Assembly (NCBI GenBank): GCA_034440635.1 | Contig: JAOTON010001584.1 | Coordinates: forward strand, 77,001-141,000 | Reading direction: 5' to 3' | DNA from: Lepas anatifera | Lineage: Eukaryota > Arthropoda > Thecostraca > Lepadidae | DNA length: 64,000 nucleotides | Shown here: piece by piece, positions 23,901 through 35,298 of the stretch | How positions within the stretch are numbered: position 1 is the first letter of the stretch | How the letters are laid out: every line of letters begins with the position of its first letter | Made by a program: the position numbers and the translations under genes | The notes under the pieces: generated by a model | Seen by the model: only the letters and a program-made list of their open reading frames with translations | Databases searched by the model: none | Told to the model about the DNA's origin: nothing

Positions 23901-24281
23901 TTAGTTTGTTAAGGGATTTTTATATGGCATTCTGTGCAAAGCACCTTTGCCCGCCCCTAAGTGAGTGGGATAATTTTGTGGGAGGGGTGTTTACTTAAAT
24001 GTCACAGAACAAAGGGGCGAAGCTTATTTCAAGGAATGGGTCGCGAAGTGTAGCAACGCTTGCGAGGGTAGGGGATTGCTACGGCGGAGATGCCGAGCCT
24101 GGTTGTTGGGGCACAGTTAAGACTTGAAATGGTACGTGATGAGCCGTATGACCCTGGCAGTTGGTGCGTCGTTAAAACCCCCCCCATGGTACGTGATGAG
24201 GCTTGCCATCGCGAAGATTAGTGATTTTTTATTTTGTTACCTGTTATCGAATGACCGTTTTGCTTACGTTACCAGACTTGC
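23901..24281. other. Unassigned sequence
   Basis: GC-mixed; GGTACGTGATGAG occurs twice (near 24132 and 24188) but no longer repeat or gene is visible. Confidence 0.35.
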
Positions 24282-24462
24282 TGAGTCGTGACTCAGAGGC
24301 AGAGTCGACTCTGAGTCGACTCAAATTTTGCTTGAGACAGAGTTGAGTCGAATCACTTCCAAATTTGGGTTGAGCCAGAGTCGACTCAACTGCTTAACCA
24401 GTTGAGTCGAGTCCGAATCAGAGTCGGCCTCCAAGCTGTGAGTCAGAGTTGAGTTGATTCAA
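24282..24462. repeat. GAGTCGACTC-rich dispersed repeat, copy 3
   Basis: It aligns with 33772-33945 beyond the simple words: both have AATTTGGGTTGAG, then a GTCAGAATCAGAGTC-like run, then AAGCTGTGAGTCA. This is a dispersed repeat and not just a simple sequence. Confidence 0.75.
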
Positions 24463-24719
24463 GACTAAATTTTTAACATATGAGATTACACGACTGACAT
24501 TTTATAAAATTTTCACAACTAGTTTTGAATGATTTTATATTGCTTGTTATTTGGTAATATTAGGCAGCTCACTAATTCAAATCCACACTAGACCCATGCC
24601 GTCCGGGATCAGTCATTAACAAAAATGGGTTATGTAAGATATACAGTTTCAAAGGCACACACATTTGTTAGTTATTTTCAGTTTAATCTTAGCAATAACA
24701 TGCGAACTCATACAAAAAA

Positions 24720-25642
24720 TTGGTGACTTGGCACAAAATCAGACTTTTACAACTTTGGGGGCGCACACCATACACAGGCCTAAGCTCATTCTTAAGCAAT
24801 AATTCACGTAAAGTTCTACGTTTTTCGGGCTATCACTATGTGAAGAAAATATTTTTACAAATTAAACCATATATTTCGATACCTTTTTTGGCATATCTAT
24901 CTATCAAAACTAAAACCGAGGTCTATCGGAAACTGATAGCCGGTAATACATACATCCACACCACGTCCTCCCATGTCCCTTCAATCAAAAGAGGTATTAT
25001 CTGTAACCTTTTCAACAGAGCAGAACAGATTTGCATCACCAATAAAGCCTTAAAAAGGAAAAATCTAAGCTGAATAAGATTCTCCACGCAAACGGATATA
25101 CAAAACGTTATAATTCTAGGTGCATCAAAAAATCACATGACTCTCAAAACAATGTCACGAATAGTACTATGAGACCACCCTACATATCCATGTCATACAT
25201 ACAGAGTGTCAGTGAGCCTATATCAAGGTTGCTTCGCAAGCACAATGTCATAGTAGCCCATGCCTCGAGAGGCCTCAAACGTACTCTAGTCAGGGTTAAG
25301 GAAAAACCAGAACCGGGAGGACTAAAGGGTACAGTGCACAAGATTGAATGCGAATGTGGTGACAGTTATGTGGGGGAGTCAGGTCGCCCTAAGGCAGTAC
25401 GCATGAAAGAGCGTAAGGCAGATATGGGACATGGCCCCACTAAGACGTCGGACAATGCTCATTATGCGTACTAATGCAAGAAGGATATTGATCCAATAAA
25501 TTCGAAAATATTAGCGAGCGAAAGAAACTGGAAAAAGCGTACCGTCAGAGAAGCCACCGAAATTCGTCAACATAACTCTATTCTGAACGGCGGTGTAGGT
25601 AAATTTTCTTTGAGTCCGATTTGGGATCTAGCCCTAGGTTAG
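24720..25642 (+). pseudogene. Penelope-like element, C-terminal RT linker and GIY-YIG region, broken
   Basis: The first frame (24720 on) holds the segment after the RT domain of Penelope-like retroelements, with a YIHTTSSHVPSIKRGII-type motif and a following RAEQIC. A frameshift in the A-run near 25052-25060 moves it to the frame of 25169. There SYIQSVSEPISRLLRKHN leads into a GIY-YIG-like unit, where VHKIECECGDSYVGESGR stands in for the usual Y-x-IPC...YIGETGR. A TAA at 25472 interrupts it. The frame then continues through ERNWKKRTVREATEIRQHN and ends IWDLALG at 25642, the normal C-terminus style of this family. The catalytic RT core is absent. Two lesions and a decayed GIY motif mark a dead copy. 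Confidence 0.8.
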
Positions 25643-26163
25643 TAAGGAAGGCTAAGTCAGTACTCTTACCCCCTCTCCCTTTTGCCATTGATGGTTCCCT
25701 GTAGGTGCTTTCATGTGAGTTGAACACGCTTGTTTGAATTGTGTTTAAATTAATCGCTTCGCTGTTTATTCAATTGCCTCAATTTAGTTATTTAGTATAT
25801 TATCACTATTAAGAAGTACTCGTATGCTGTTAGGTTGAAAATTTTAAGTCATTTCCAGCAGGAGAGTACGTTTTTAGATAACTTTTTTCCAAAGAGTTGA
25901 CGTCATAACTATTACCTACTACTAGAGAGGAACTGCCTATTTAAATGTTGTGACCACTTGAAGCTGAAACCTGGCTTTTTTCGAGTCAGAAAAATGAGCT
26001 GTCATCGCTCGTGAACTTAATCTTTTGGATAATTCTTGCATGAAAATGACAGTTTGATTTATTTTTATCTGTGTAAAAACTCAAGTAACTCGTACACTAA
26101 GTTTTCTGGAAAAAGCTCATAGTCGTATAATTATTGTTTTCTGTGACAAATCAATTAGCTTAT
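25643..26163 (+). repeat. Probable 3' non-coding part of the Penelope-like element
   Basis: CTACTAGAGAGGAACTGCC near 25918, with TTGAAGCTG downstream, recurs in reverse at about 31320-31340, where other pieces of the element also match. The exact end is not visible. Confidence 0.5.
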
Positions 26164-27215
26164 TTAACCTTCGCCCGGGTGGGGGTTTTTAGCCCCCTCG
26201 GGTTTTTGAGTGACTAAAAACGGTGGCGCGCAGGCCGCCAACTAGTCTAGCTGTTCCTACATCATTTTTATCTTTCCTGAAAATTTTGGCTAGGTTATCG
26301 GTCGGTCCCAGGTCAGGTGAGTGACCTCACCTCAAAAATACTTAGGACGGCATAACTAAAGAAGGGTTAATCGATCAAGTTGAAACTCATACCCATCTTG
26401 GGCCCACCAGGAGCTACACATTTGTTCGGGTTTTGATATTGGTGACCTAGGTCTGTGCGGCATGACCTCCCCATTGACAATGCATGGGGAAATCACGAAA
26501 TGGCTTTTCTCAGTAAGTATGGAGGAATCACTTCAAACATCGGTTGCGACTTGTCTTGGCCCATTTGAAGTGATACCAAATTTTGACTTGTGACCTTTAA
26601 AGGTCCATGGTCAATAAGCTTTTGGTGTTTTTTTAAATTTTGAATAAACTAGATAGAGCTTTTATTTTGTCACCGAAGTGTTTGTATAGTCACTGGAGTC
26701 AATGATATCATCTGACTATCCAGGTCAGGTGGGTCAGACTGTTGACCTGGGTCGGGTCAATTCTTAAATTTGACCTGGCTGCATATCATATATCTTCGAT
26801 TCGTGTTGCGAGAGGATTGCATGGTGCATAAACTATGGCTGTATCTTGTTTGGTTTGGAAACTATTAGCGAAAAGTAAACGCCCTTGTGCTGGGTGGCTG
26901 TGGACATTCCCAGAATATGACCATATTTGTGACCTGTAGCTCCTGGGCTTTGACCTGACCGAAATGAATGCACTGTAATGAAGCGCATCTCAGAGCTTTC
27001 GATGGTGTTGAAAATGTTTTTAGCTATCTAGTTTCTGGATATGGAGGTTTTTGTCCTGATTGCGTTTTGCCTTTTTGCCTCTGGTGCTGTATTGCTGCAG
27101 AAATGACAGTTTTTCGATATTTTTGAGCTTTGTTGCGTTTGTGCTTTTTGTTTTAGTTTTGAGATCGTGGGGGTCTTTTGCCCCGGGGGTGGCTCGTCCG
27201 CCACGGGGGGGTTAA
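26164..27215 (+). mobile_element. Family C TTAA-bounded non-autonomous transposon
   Basis: It begins TTAACCTTCGCCCGGGTGGG and ends CCACGGGGGGGTTAA. Hairpin-forming GGGGG...CCCCC blocks sit just inside both ends (GGGGGTTTTTAGCCCCC on the left, a GGGGGTCTTTTGCCCC block on the right). The interior follows the A/B layout: a CTAAAAACGG block, a GC-rich hairpin, CATCATTTTTAT, then AGGTCA hexamers. It encodes no protein. Single copy in this window. Confidence 0.75.
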
Positions 27216-27223
27216 TATTATAG

Positions 27224-27226
<3 letters not shown>

Positions 27227-27264
<38 letters not shown>
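27227..27264. repeat. (AT)n microsatellite
   Basis: About 18 AT dinucleotides, just right of the family C end. Confidence 0.95.
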
Positions 27265-27267
<3 letters not shown>

Positions 27268-27360
27268 AATGATTAACTTGATGAATTATATTTATTACAC
27301 CGTTTTTCCGACCGTCGCAATCGTCGGACACTAGTTTGTACGACCATCGCACACTAGTTT

Positions 27361-27542
27361 AATAATTATTGGGGCTTATCGACGCACCAACTACCAAGGT
27401 CATATGGCGTCGCCAACTCTTTCCCTGTTGGAAGGGTTTCTCGGGAGCCAGCTTGCTCCTTGTTCAGGGAAGCCGCCGGGCCTTGAACCCGGGTCGGCTG
27501 CGTGGCAGACAGCTACGCTGACCACTCTACTACCGCGCCCCC
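27361..27542 (-). mobile_element. tRNA-derived SINE, copy 1
   Basis: On the minus strand it starts GGGGGCGCGGTAGTAGAGTG (tRNA-like 5' end and A box) and carries the B box GGGTTCAAGGCC. The body ends in a short ATT-type tail. It is flanked by TCGCACACTAGTTT (27347-27360) and TCGTACACTAGTTT (27543-27556), a 14-bp target duplication with one mismatch. Copies 3 and 4 have the same head, body and tail. A LINE supplies the machinery for such elements; no autonomous partner is identified. Confidence 0.9.
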
Positions 27543-27589
27543 TCGTACACTAGTTTGTCTGCATTGTAGAACGAGCGGTGACTTAATAA

Positions 27590-27700
27590 TAATAATAATT
27601 TTTGGGGCTTATCGGCGCACCAACTGCTAGGGTCATATGGCGTCGCCAACTCTTTTCCTGTTGGAAGGGTTTCTCGGGAGCCAGCCTGCTCCATGTTCAG
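27590..27700 (-). mobile_element. tRNA-derived SINE, 5'-truncated copy 2
   Basis: Only the 3' body and ATT tail are present; the tRNA head is missing. A 22-bp duplication (27568-27589 and 27701-27722, one mismatch) flanks it, which shows it inserted already truncated, as expected for target-primed reverse transcription. The plus-strand frame 27602-27856 is spurious. Confidence 0.85.
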
Positions 27701-27932
27701 AGAACGAGTGGTGACTTAATAAAGTCACATAATCCTGACGAAAAGGATGCAAAAGTCCCTAGAACTCAGAGATACCACCTCTCAAGCGGCCTAGAGGTGA
27801 TAGCAAAGCTCTCCGCCAGAACCACATCCGGAAGCAAATCCAAAATAATAGGATAAACAACCACAGCGACCATTTGTTATACATAAGCCTAACATCGGCT
27901 ACTGGCCCAGTTCAAACCAACACAGTCGTCGG

Positions 27933-28250
27933 GGCGAGGTTATCCTCACCAGACTTAGGAATGGACACTCCAAATGAAATGCCTATGAGCGTGCGGGTAC
28001 CTGTGGTACCTGTGACGCCATGGAAAACCCCTATCACGTACTGATGAAATGTCCCAAAACCCTACTCGGCAATGATCACCTCGAGCTGCTTGACAAGCTC
28101 TTCACCTTTTTGAAGGATGTTAGGCTAGAGCAGCTTATCTTAAAAACATCAATGTTGTCAGTCATACACAATAGCTCAAAACTGATAGCAGCCCCGCCTC
28201 TTACAACAAACATTTATGCCATAGACATCCCCCCTGCAAAATTTTACTAA
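27933..28250 (+). pseudogene. LINE reverse-transcriptase C-terminal fragment
   Basis: The frame reads EVILTRLRNGHSK, an in-frame TGA at 27975, then NAYERAGTCGTCDAMENPYH and VLMKCP. RLRNGHS followed by C-x2-C-x7-H-x4-C is the zinc-knuckle-like tail of non-LTR retrotransposon ORF2 proteins. The frame continues to a TAA at 28250. The sequence from about 27723 to 27932 may be an earlier, more decayed part of the same ORF. A different LINE copy from that at 12542, judging by sequence. Confidence 0.7.
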
Positions 28251-28374
28251 TTGGTGCTTAAAACTTGGTTAAAATAGGCTACGATAGGTTAGAACTAGGA
28301 TATGATAGGCTTAGAAGTGCCACAGACACTGGCCTGTTCTGGCTTAGAAGTGGATGGGCCTAGAAGTGTCATTG

Positions 28375-28460
28375 CCCCATTCCTGTTTTCCCCATGCATT
28401 TCCAGTTGAGAGGTCATGATTCGTACCTGACCTTAGGGCATCGATATTAAAATCCCCAAC
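28375..28460. repeat. Fragment of a family B/C-type element interior
   Basis: CCCCATGCATTTCCAGTTGA, then GAGGTCATGATTCGTACCTG and ACCTTAGGGCATCGATAT, match the central part of the B elements (for example around 33235-33290). No ends present. Confidence 0.6.
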
Positions 28461-29265
28461 CAGGCCGGGGCCCATTCAGTCTAGGAGCCCCAGAGCTGCC
28501 CAGGGTACACCAGGTCGGCCAATAGGACACCAGATCGGCCCAAAGGGCACCAGATCAGCTTCGGGGACAAGGAATCAGATCAGTGGTCCCAAACCAGCTC
28601 GGGACCCAGATCAGCTCGGGGGCCCTCATCAGCCTCTGTGGGCCCAGCTCAGTTCAGGGTTTTGGAGCGGCTCAGGAAATCACGTAATCAACCCAGGAGG
28701 CCCAGGTCAGCTTAAAGGGCACCATATTAGCTCAGGGGCCACCACACTAGCTCAGAGGGGATTTGAGGGGTTGAGGAGGCAACATGATGATTCATGAGGC
28801 ACCAGATCAATCAAGAGGCATTAGTTCAGCTCAGGGAGAAATATATCTGCTTAGGGGCACCAGATCAATCAGAGACCAGAGCGGGGGTCTAGATCAGGTC
28901 AGGGAGCACCAGATCATCTAAGGAGACATCAATAACCAGCTCAGGAGGCCCCCTGATCAGCTCAAGAGGCACCCTATTGGCTCAGGGGACCGTAGATCAA
29001 CTCCGGGAGGCATGAGATCAGTTCAGTGGGCCACGATCAACTCAAGGGGCACTAAAGCAGTCAATAGGGTACCAGGCAAGCTCGGAGACTTCAGACTACC
29101 TCACAGGGCATAATATAGATTCAAGAGGCACAATAATTTGCTCAGGGGGCACCAGATTGACTCAGGGGGCACCAGATTAGCTTAGAGGGCACATTATCAG
29201 CTCAAGGGGCCAATACCAGCTCAATGAGCACCAGATGAGCTCAAGGGGCTCCAGATTAGCTTCAC
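28461..29265. repeat. Degenerate minisatellite, GGGGCACCAGATCAGCTCA type
   Basis: About 35 diverged units of 20-26 bp with core GGGGCACCAGATCAGCTCAG. There is no long open frame. Similar in unit size and G-rich core to the arrays at 4565, 56690 and 58405, but with different variable words. Confidence 0.85.
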
Positions 29266-30640
29266 CCGTACGGTTATGAGCGACGATGAGGCAATAGCTG
29301 GAAACAGATTACGTGCCCATACTCTTACCAGGTGCTTGGAAAGGCGACAGAATGCCCTAGCTGACCAAAAAGGCACCAAACTGTCAAACAACAGTTTTGT
29401 CGCTAACCGCCCTCCCCCTTGGCTGCGCCCCTGGATGTAGCCTCAACTGGCAGAATACCTTCAGCACGCGTGCAAAATAAACCAAGGGTTGTCGACAGTC
29501 GCAACCCAAAGATTGGCGTAACAATTCGGTGCAAAGAACGAATTGAGAATCCCCGATGCCAAAAAATTAATTTAATTATTATAAATTGACTTGATTTAAT
29601 TTAATTGATTAATAATTTCTGTGAACCACGTACTTATGCTGAAACATTTCGAAGTTACGTTTGTGATTTTTGCGCCGCTTGGTCACATTGTAAGAAATAA
29701 ATTTTAATGATTGCTCCCCCCAGTTTACATCTGCAGTTCTGTTTCACTCTTGGTCGGCTCGCCAGTGTTGTGCCTGCTCAGGGCTCTTTCTTTTAGATGG
29801 CTTTCCTGACATTGTGAGTCACTTCCAATATCAGCGGGCCGTGACCAGCATACATACGTCGATATTAGTTGCCCTTGCAATTTACAATATATTGCCACGG
29901 GTACGTAATTAGGAGGTCATCCCAGGCGGGCGTACCATGGTACGTCATAGTACCATGGTACAAGTACTATGTCGGGGAAAAAGCACTGTGTACGTACTGG
30001 TGTACGACGATGTGGTAGCTGGACCGTCATCAATCCATCATCTGTTTTCCTGAACAAAGCCACAAATTTCCACCCCCGGGGAAAACTTCTGACTCGACTG
30101 CCCGGGCGGACGCATCTCCTGTGGTCTGGCGACCACTGAAGATTGGCAGTGACTTAATAACTTTGATTCAAGCCCAGAATGGATCGGAGTCGTTTCGGCC
30201 TAGCACGATTTTCCTGGTGTGTGTTATCTTGTTTTTATAAAGACAGCATGGGTATAGATTTAAATAAACAATCTAATTTCAATTCAAAATAACACCGATT
30301 AGTGAACATAAAATTTTTGGCCCCGATGGTAAAGCAGACCACTAGACAGAGGAAAACGACACCGTACTCCGAGAAGAGGAGAACCAAAACACAACACGAG
30401 AAAAGGAGACAAAAGGTGAACTAGTACAACCGAAGACCAACACCAACCAGTACCACTGACGTTGTCCCGCTACAAATATTTCTGACGTTTAGTACATGTT
30501 TTTGATCAGTTTTATAAAGCATTATTCGTGCACTACAACTTGCCCCGTGACCAGTAATAACTTATGCCGTAGTGGGGCATGCTGAAAATGTTAGCTTTGT
30601 TTCACGTTTACAATTAGTATATGTTTTGCTTCAAACCGAA
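29266..30640. other. Unassigned sequence with paired GTACCATGGTAC palindromes
   Basis: No gene recognised. CGTACCATGGTACG (29931-29944) and GTACCATGGTAC (29950-29961) are perfect palindromes a few bases apart. Confidence 0.35.
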
Positions 30641-30652
30641 AAGAAAATAATA

Positions 30653-30831
30653 ATAATTATTGGGGCTTATCGACGCACCAACTGCCAGGGTCATATGGCG
30701 TCGCCAACTCTTTCCCTGTTGGAAGGGTTCCTCGGGAGCCAGCTTGCTCCTTGTTCAGGGAAGCCGCCGGGCCTTGAACCCGGGTCGGCTGCGTGGCGAC
30801 AGCTACGCTGACCACCCACTACCGCGCCCCC
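30653..30831 (-). mobile_element. tRNA-derived SINE, copy 3
   Basis: Same head, B box, body and ATT tail as copy 1. It is flanked by the perfect 12-bp duplication AAGAAAATAATA (30641-30652 and 30832-30843). The exact duplication implies a fairly young insertion. Confidence 0.92.
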
Positions 30832-30843
30832 AAGAAAATAATA

Positions 30844-31189
30844 GATATAACAGATAGAAATGAATAAGCTATTAAATAAAACTCACTTTATACATATCAT
30901 AGGAATATTTTGGAAGATACAGCTTGACCCAAGAAAACTGTACCATATGACCCCCTTCCTCACCTACCGAAATTTTAAATAATGGTCTAAAAATATTCGT
31001 CCCATAAACATATGATGGAGACGATGAAGAACGACGAAGTGTTAACATGCGTCTGACGGGGCAGGTGCGATAGTGATCATGGCCATGTAAATGGAATAGG
31101 TATTTTTAAAGGAAAAAGTAAAAAGGACACAATACATCTGAAAAATTTGTGAATTAAGTGTGGTATTTTTAAGCCTTCTACCGAAAATT
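30844..31189. other. Unassigned sequence
   Basis: AT-rich; nothing recognised. Confidence 0.35.
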
Positions 31190-31870
31190 TAATGAACTTT
31201 TCCGCTGTGAATGACGTATATCAAGTGCATGAGCGCTTAAGGATGATATTTTTGACTTAATAAGAGTTAGATTGCAGCTTCAATTTTCTTCAACCGGGTA
31301 TAGGGATTTTGATTGGCAGTTCCTCTCTAGTAGCAATTAAATAGTGAGGCGATCTTTCCCGTTATCGCAGATGTTTGGGATGTGGCTCATTGAAATAAGA
31401 ATTGAACATATAAAGGGAAAAATTGGATTTGAGTCTGAAAGGTAAAAAAATGTTTTTGAACGACCCTAAATAGTTGATCTCGATGGTTGACGTGTTTTTG
31501 TGCCTACAGTGTGCAGTTTTTTTATCTCAGTATCGTCTTTTTCAATTCGTGTAACCAGTGAACAATAATAATAATTTTTGGGGCTTATCGACGCACCAAC
31601 TGCCAGGGTCATACGGCGTCGCCAACTCTTTCCCTGTTGGAAGGGTTTCTCGGGAGCCAGCTTGCTCCTTGTTCAGGAAGCCGCAGGCCTTGAACCCGGG
31701 TCGGCTGAATGGAAGCCAGCTACGCTGACCACTCCACTACCGCGCCCCCAACCAGTGAACAAGATACCACAACAGGTATCGAAATATATGGTTTAATTTG
31801 CAAAAACATTTTCTTCACCCAGTGATAGCCCGAAATCGTGGAACTTTACATTGATCGACCTGGGTAAAAA
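31190..31870 (-). mobile_element. Rearranged Penelope-like element relic with a SINE inside
   Basis: In reverse, 31763-31860 matches 24806-24890 of the first element (TTTCGGGCTATCACT, GAAGAAAAT, AAATTAAACCATATATTTCG). About 31320-31345 in reverse matches CTACTAGAGAGGAACTGCC near 25918. The coding part between them is missing. SINE copy 4 interrupts the relic. Confidence 0.55.
31566..31749 (-). mobile_element. tRNA-derived SINE, copy 4
   Basis: Same structure as copies 1 and 3. The 13-bp duplication AACCAGTGAACAA (31553-31565 and 31750-31762) is perfect. It inserted into the Penelope-like relic. Confidence 0.92.
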
Positions 31871-32735
31871 TGACTTTCAAAACTTATCTCAATAATTCAC
31901 GTTTAGGAAATCACATCTTTATTTTCCATTTCCTTCCTTCGTTTGACTGAAAACACTCAAAAACTAAGAAATTTAAGCACTAAATAGAGGGTACCAAAGT
32001 TCTTATCTTGCACAGAAATCTTGAAACAGGTGAAAACAGAAACTAAAAGCTACTGTTTATTTCAAAACACTATCTTGATTTGTCGTGGTTTGAGGACGCA
32101 TCGTGTTAGATAGTAAACAGTGTCTGCCTAAATAATTTCAAACTGGGTGAAGACGACACAACAAATCACATCAAAAAGTTTTTCAGATGTTTTTAGACCC
32201 CTCTTCAAATTATGATGATTGCTATTTACCACTTGCTCCCCCGTGTGCCCGACGCCAGTGACAAAACTATCATGGTGCGCTACAAAATATTTGTGATAAG
32301 AAATTTGGTAGCCTGAGGGTTAGACTACCATTCCTGAACCTGCAGATTTTCTTAGGTTTTTAAATCACGTGACTTCTAAGTTGTCAGTTATTGTCCTTTT
32401 TTGTCCCATTCAAGCCTAGCTTCGTAAATCTCTACAATGCATCATCTGTAGTCTTTACTACAGCTTTTTCGGGAGGAAGAGGCGATTGTTCATTATTTGT
32501 TTTGTTTTCGAGGGTTTTGTATAGGGTTGATGCGCCGTTTAGTATTTATTTCTGAGCTGAATTCGTCTCGCAGGTTTATTCAGAATGTTTTGGGGCGGAA
32601 ATTGCCACTCAAAATGTCATACGTTGAAATATTGAGTCCTGTTTATTTGCATTTGAAACGTCGCGTATTGCTTCAATTAGGGCTTTACTCATGAAGGACA
32701 AGCTCTCAAAAGGAAAGGCCCTCAGGCCCTTCATC
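31871..32735. other. Unassigned sequence
   Basis: AT-rich. Frame 32497-32694 shows no recognisable protein. No repeat matched. Confidence 0.35.
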
Positions 32736-33586
32736 TTAACACGCGCATTGACGGGGGTCTGAGCCACCTTCGCTTTGACGGGGGGGGCGGGTACCCGCCC
32801 CGCCCCTCTAAGATCTCGAAAACCACGGTAGGTAGCGAGAAAACAGTAAACGGCGTTGGGTTGCCCATTCACTTCTCCATCGAAAATATTTGAACCATTT
32901 TTTGTCAGGTCACATTTAAGGTCACGAGAGGTCAAAACATGCCCTAATAGGGATAACATGTAAATTAAGTTTTTCGGCCATTACATCTGAACAAATAAAG
33001 ATAGAGCAAAACGACTTAAGCTATATGAATCTTCGCAGCAAGCCAAATCGAATGATATATAATTTGACCTTGCTAGGTCAAATCTAGGATTTGACCTGAC
33101 CTGAGGTCAGCTCAGGATCAAATTATATAAAATGCATATCATTAGAACCGCAAAGCCAAGGCGAGTCTAATGAAGCTAGAATAAACGCTCTATAACTATC
33201 CGTTACTGAGTTATACAGTAAAAACCATTTTCCCATGTATTTCCAATGGAGAGGTCATGCCTCGTACCTGACCTTAGGTCACCGATATAAAAATACCGGA
33301 ACATATTTTAGAGAACTCGGTGGGCCCATTATGTGATATGAGTCTCAATCGAATAAATTCACCCTGCTCTGACTTATGCTATCTTAAACTTTTTTTGAGG
33401 TCAGGTCACTTGACCTGTACTGGTGACCTGACATGAGATGACCTAACCTCAAAATTTTCACAGAAGTTGTAAAAATGATGAGGGAAAAGGTATGGCAAGT
33501 ACGGCGGCGCTACACCCCGCCGTTTTTATCCTATCTCCGAAAAACCCGAGGGGGCGGGTACCCGCCCCCGTCAATGCGCGTGTTAA
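32736..33586 (-). mobile_element. Family B TTAA-bounded transposon, copy B3
   Basis: The ends TTAACACGCGCATTGACGGG and CGTCAATGCGCGTGTTAA are a near-perfect inverted repeat. GGCGGGTACCCGCC lies near both ends. Relative to B1 and B4 it is reversed. The interior carries the AGGTCA array and the GCGCC hairpin. No coding capacity. Confidence 0.9.
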
Positions 33587-33771
33587 TCACCTTTTAGCTT
33601 TTAGCATTGTCTTCATTCTTTTGCAGCAAATAGTTAATGTCATGAATTAAGGCATTATTGAAGTAAATGTGCAGTTTGTAAATAGTTACTGTCATCATGA
33701 ATCAAGGTACTAGAATTTGCTTATTATTGAAGGAAATGTGCATTTTGTGAGTGCAAGCATTTCCACCATTC

Positions 33772-33945
33772 TGAGTCAGAGTCGACTCCAACTCATTGCT
33801 TATTTGAGTCGGAGTTGAGTCGACTCACTTCTGAATTTGGGTTGAGTCGAATTGGCTCACCATTTCCAACATGGCAAGTCGAGTCAGAATCAGAGTCAGC
33901 TGTAAAGCTGTGAGTCACAATTTAGTCGATTCAAGAAAATTTGAG
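33772..33945. repeat. GAGTCGACTC-rich dispersed repeat, copy 4
   Basis: Aligns with 24282-24462 across its length, including TGAATTTGGGTTGAGTC and AAGCTGTGAGTCA. Confidence 0.75.
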
Positions 33946-35298
33946 TCATCAACAAGTTTGTACGTTACTCGAGTTCTTCCATTGAAAACATAAGTTTGGG
34001 TAGTTAAAAACACCCGCAAGCGCCATGACGTGTTGCCGCGGGTCTTTATCCTGCAATCAGGAGGTGAGATTACAGCACCCTCTCCGGCTGGGTAGCCGCC
34101 GCATAGAGGAAGAGAGAAGGGTAATAGAACAGATAGGGTGTTAGAGAGGGTTGTGATTTGATTAGTTGTGAATCTTAGATATGGTCAGTAGCTAAGTAGT
34201 CCATAAGGCAGGATTAATTGGTTAGCAAACATGAACGGAGGGTTAGTTAAGGTTAGTTGGGTAGTTGAACGTTTTTTCTTATGTTAGCCTAGGGTGGTAG
34301 CTCTTCTGAGTCGTCTATCACACCTTAGGCAGTTATAGCTTAGTTTAAAGCACCTATTGTTGAAATTTGTCAGGGGACGTCTATAGTGTAATTGTTATTT
34401 GTAATATGGGGGCGGGGTGGTCTTAGGGCGCGGGTACTTTTAATACCTACCCCTCCGGCCACCTAGGAAAAAAGGTGGGGGGGAACCTTAGGACCCCCTC
34501 CACTGTGCATGTTTAAACCCTGGATCTGCCTATGACCTATAGTAACTGCAGAGTTGGAGAATGTTCTGGGCAATGGCGAGGTAAGCTCGAGTGGCTCAGC
34601 CCCCTCCCCCTCCCCAAGAAATGAAGTCCTGGATCCGCAACATTGTTGGCGCAAAATCCAATCACAGGGGCACCAATGCTCGCATCCTGGGGAGGGAGGG
34701 GGAGGGTGAGTGGAAAACAACACATCAATCACCTCTTGAGAGGTGCCATCGACCTCTCACGAGGTGCTGGGGGTTGATCGGGTGTGGGCAATTGCCCTTT
34801 TTAATTGCTCCTTCTGGATCCACCTATTCAGCCAGAGCTGTTTTCCACGGCGAACTCAAGGGCATCGAAAACGGAGTGGACGGGGATGACGTATCATTTT
34901 AGTGCAGGTATACGCAGCACAAGATTTCACCATTTCAATTCGCGTCCGCACTCAATGCACCACAATGGCGATGATACCGGCCCTCGAACGTTTTGCCACT
35001 CAGCAGCGCCGTCGTTAGGAACATTCTGAAAAGCTGTTTAAGGGTTAGAATAGACGTCAGTGATCTGTATTCGTATTCACTTGTGGCGCAAATGCACAGG
35101 CTCGATGACGCGCAGTGCGTCACCAGAGTATGGCGAAACGCCGATGCGGAGACTAGTTGCCTTTCGCAATGGAAAACTTAACAAGGAAACATATTAGGCT
35201 TATTAGCCATGTTTCAGCCAAAATAAAACCAAATTCATAATTCGAAAAAGCCCCCTAACCGCTTCAGTCAGGAAATTCATCAACGTACCACATTTCCT
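33946..35298. other. Unassigned sequence
   Basis: A GC-rich middle section (34420-34800) has CTGGATC/GGATCC end-like words. Overlapping frames on both strands (34463-34732 minus, 34591-34902 plus) are not recognisable. Confidence 0.3.
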
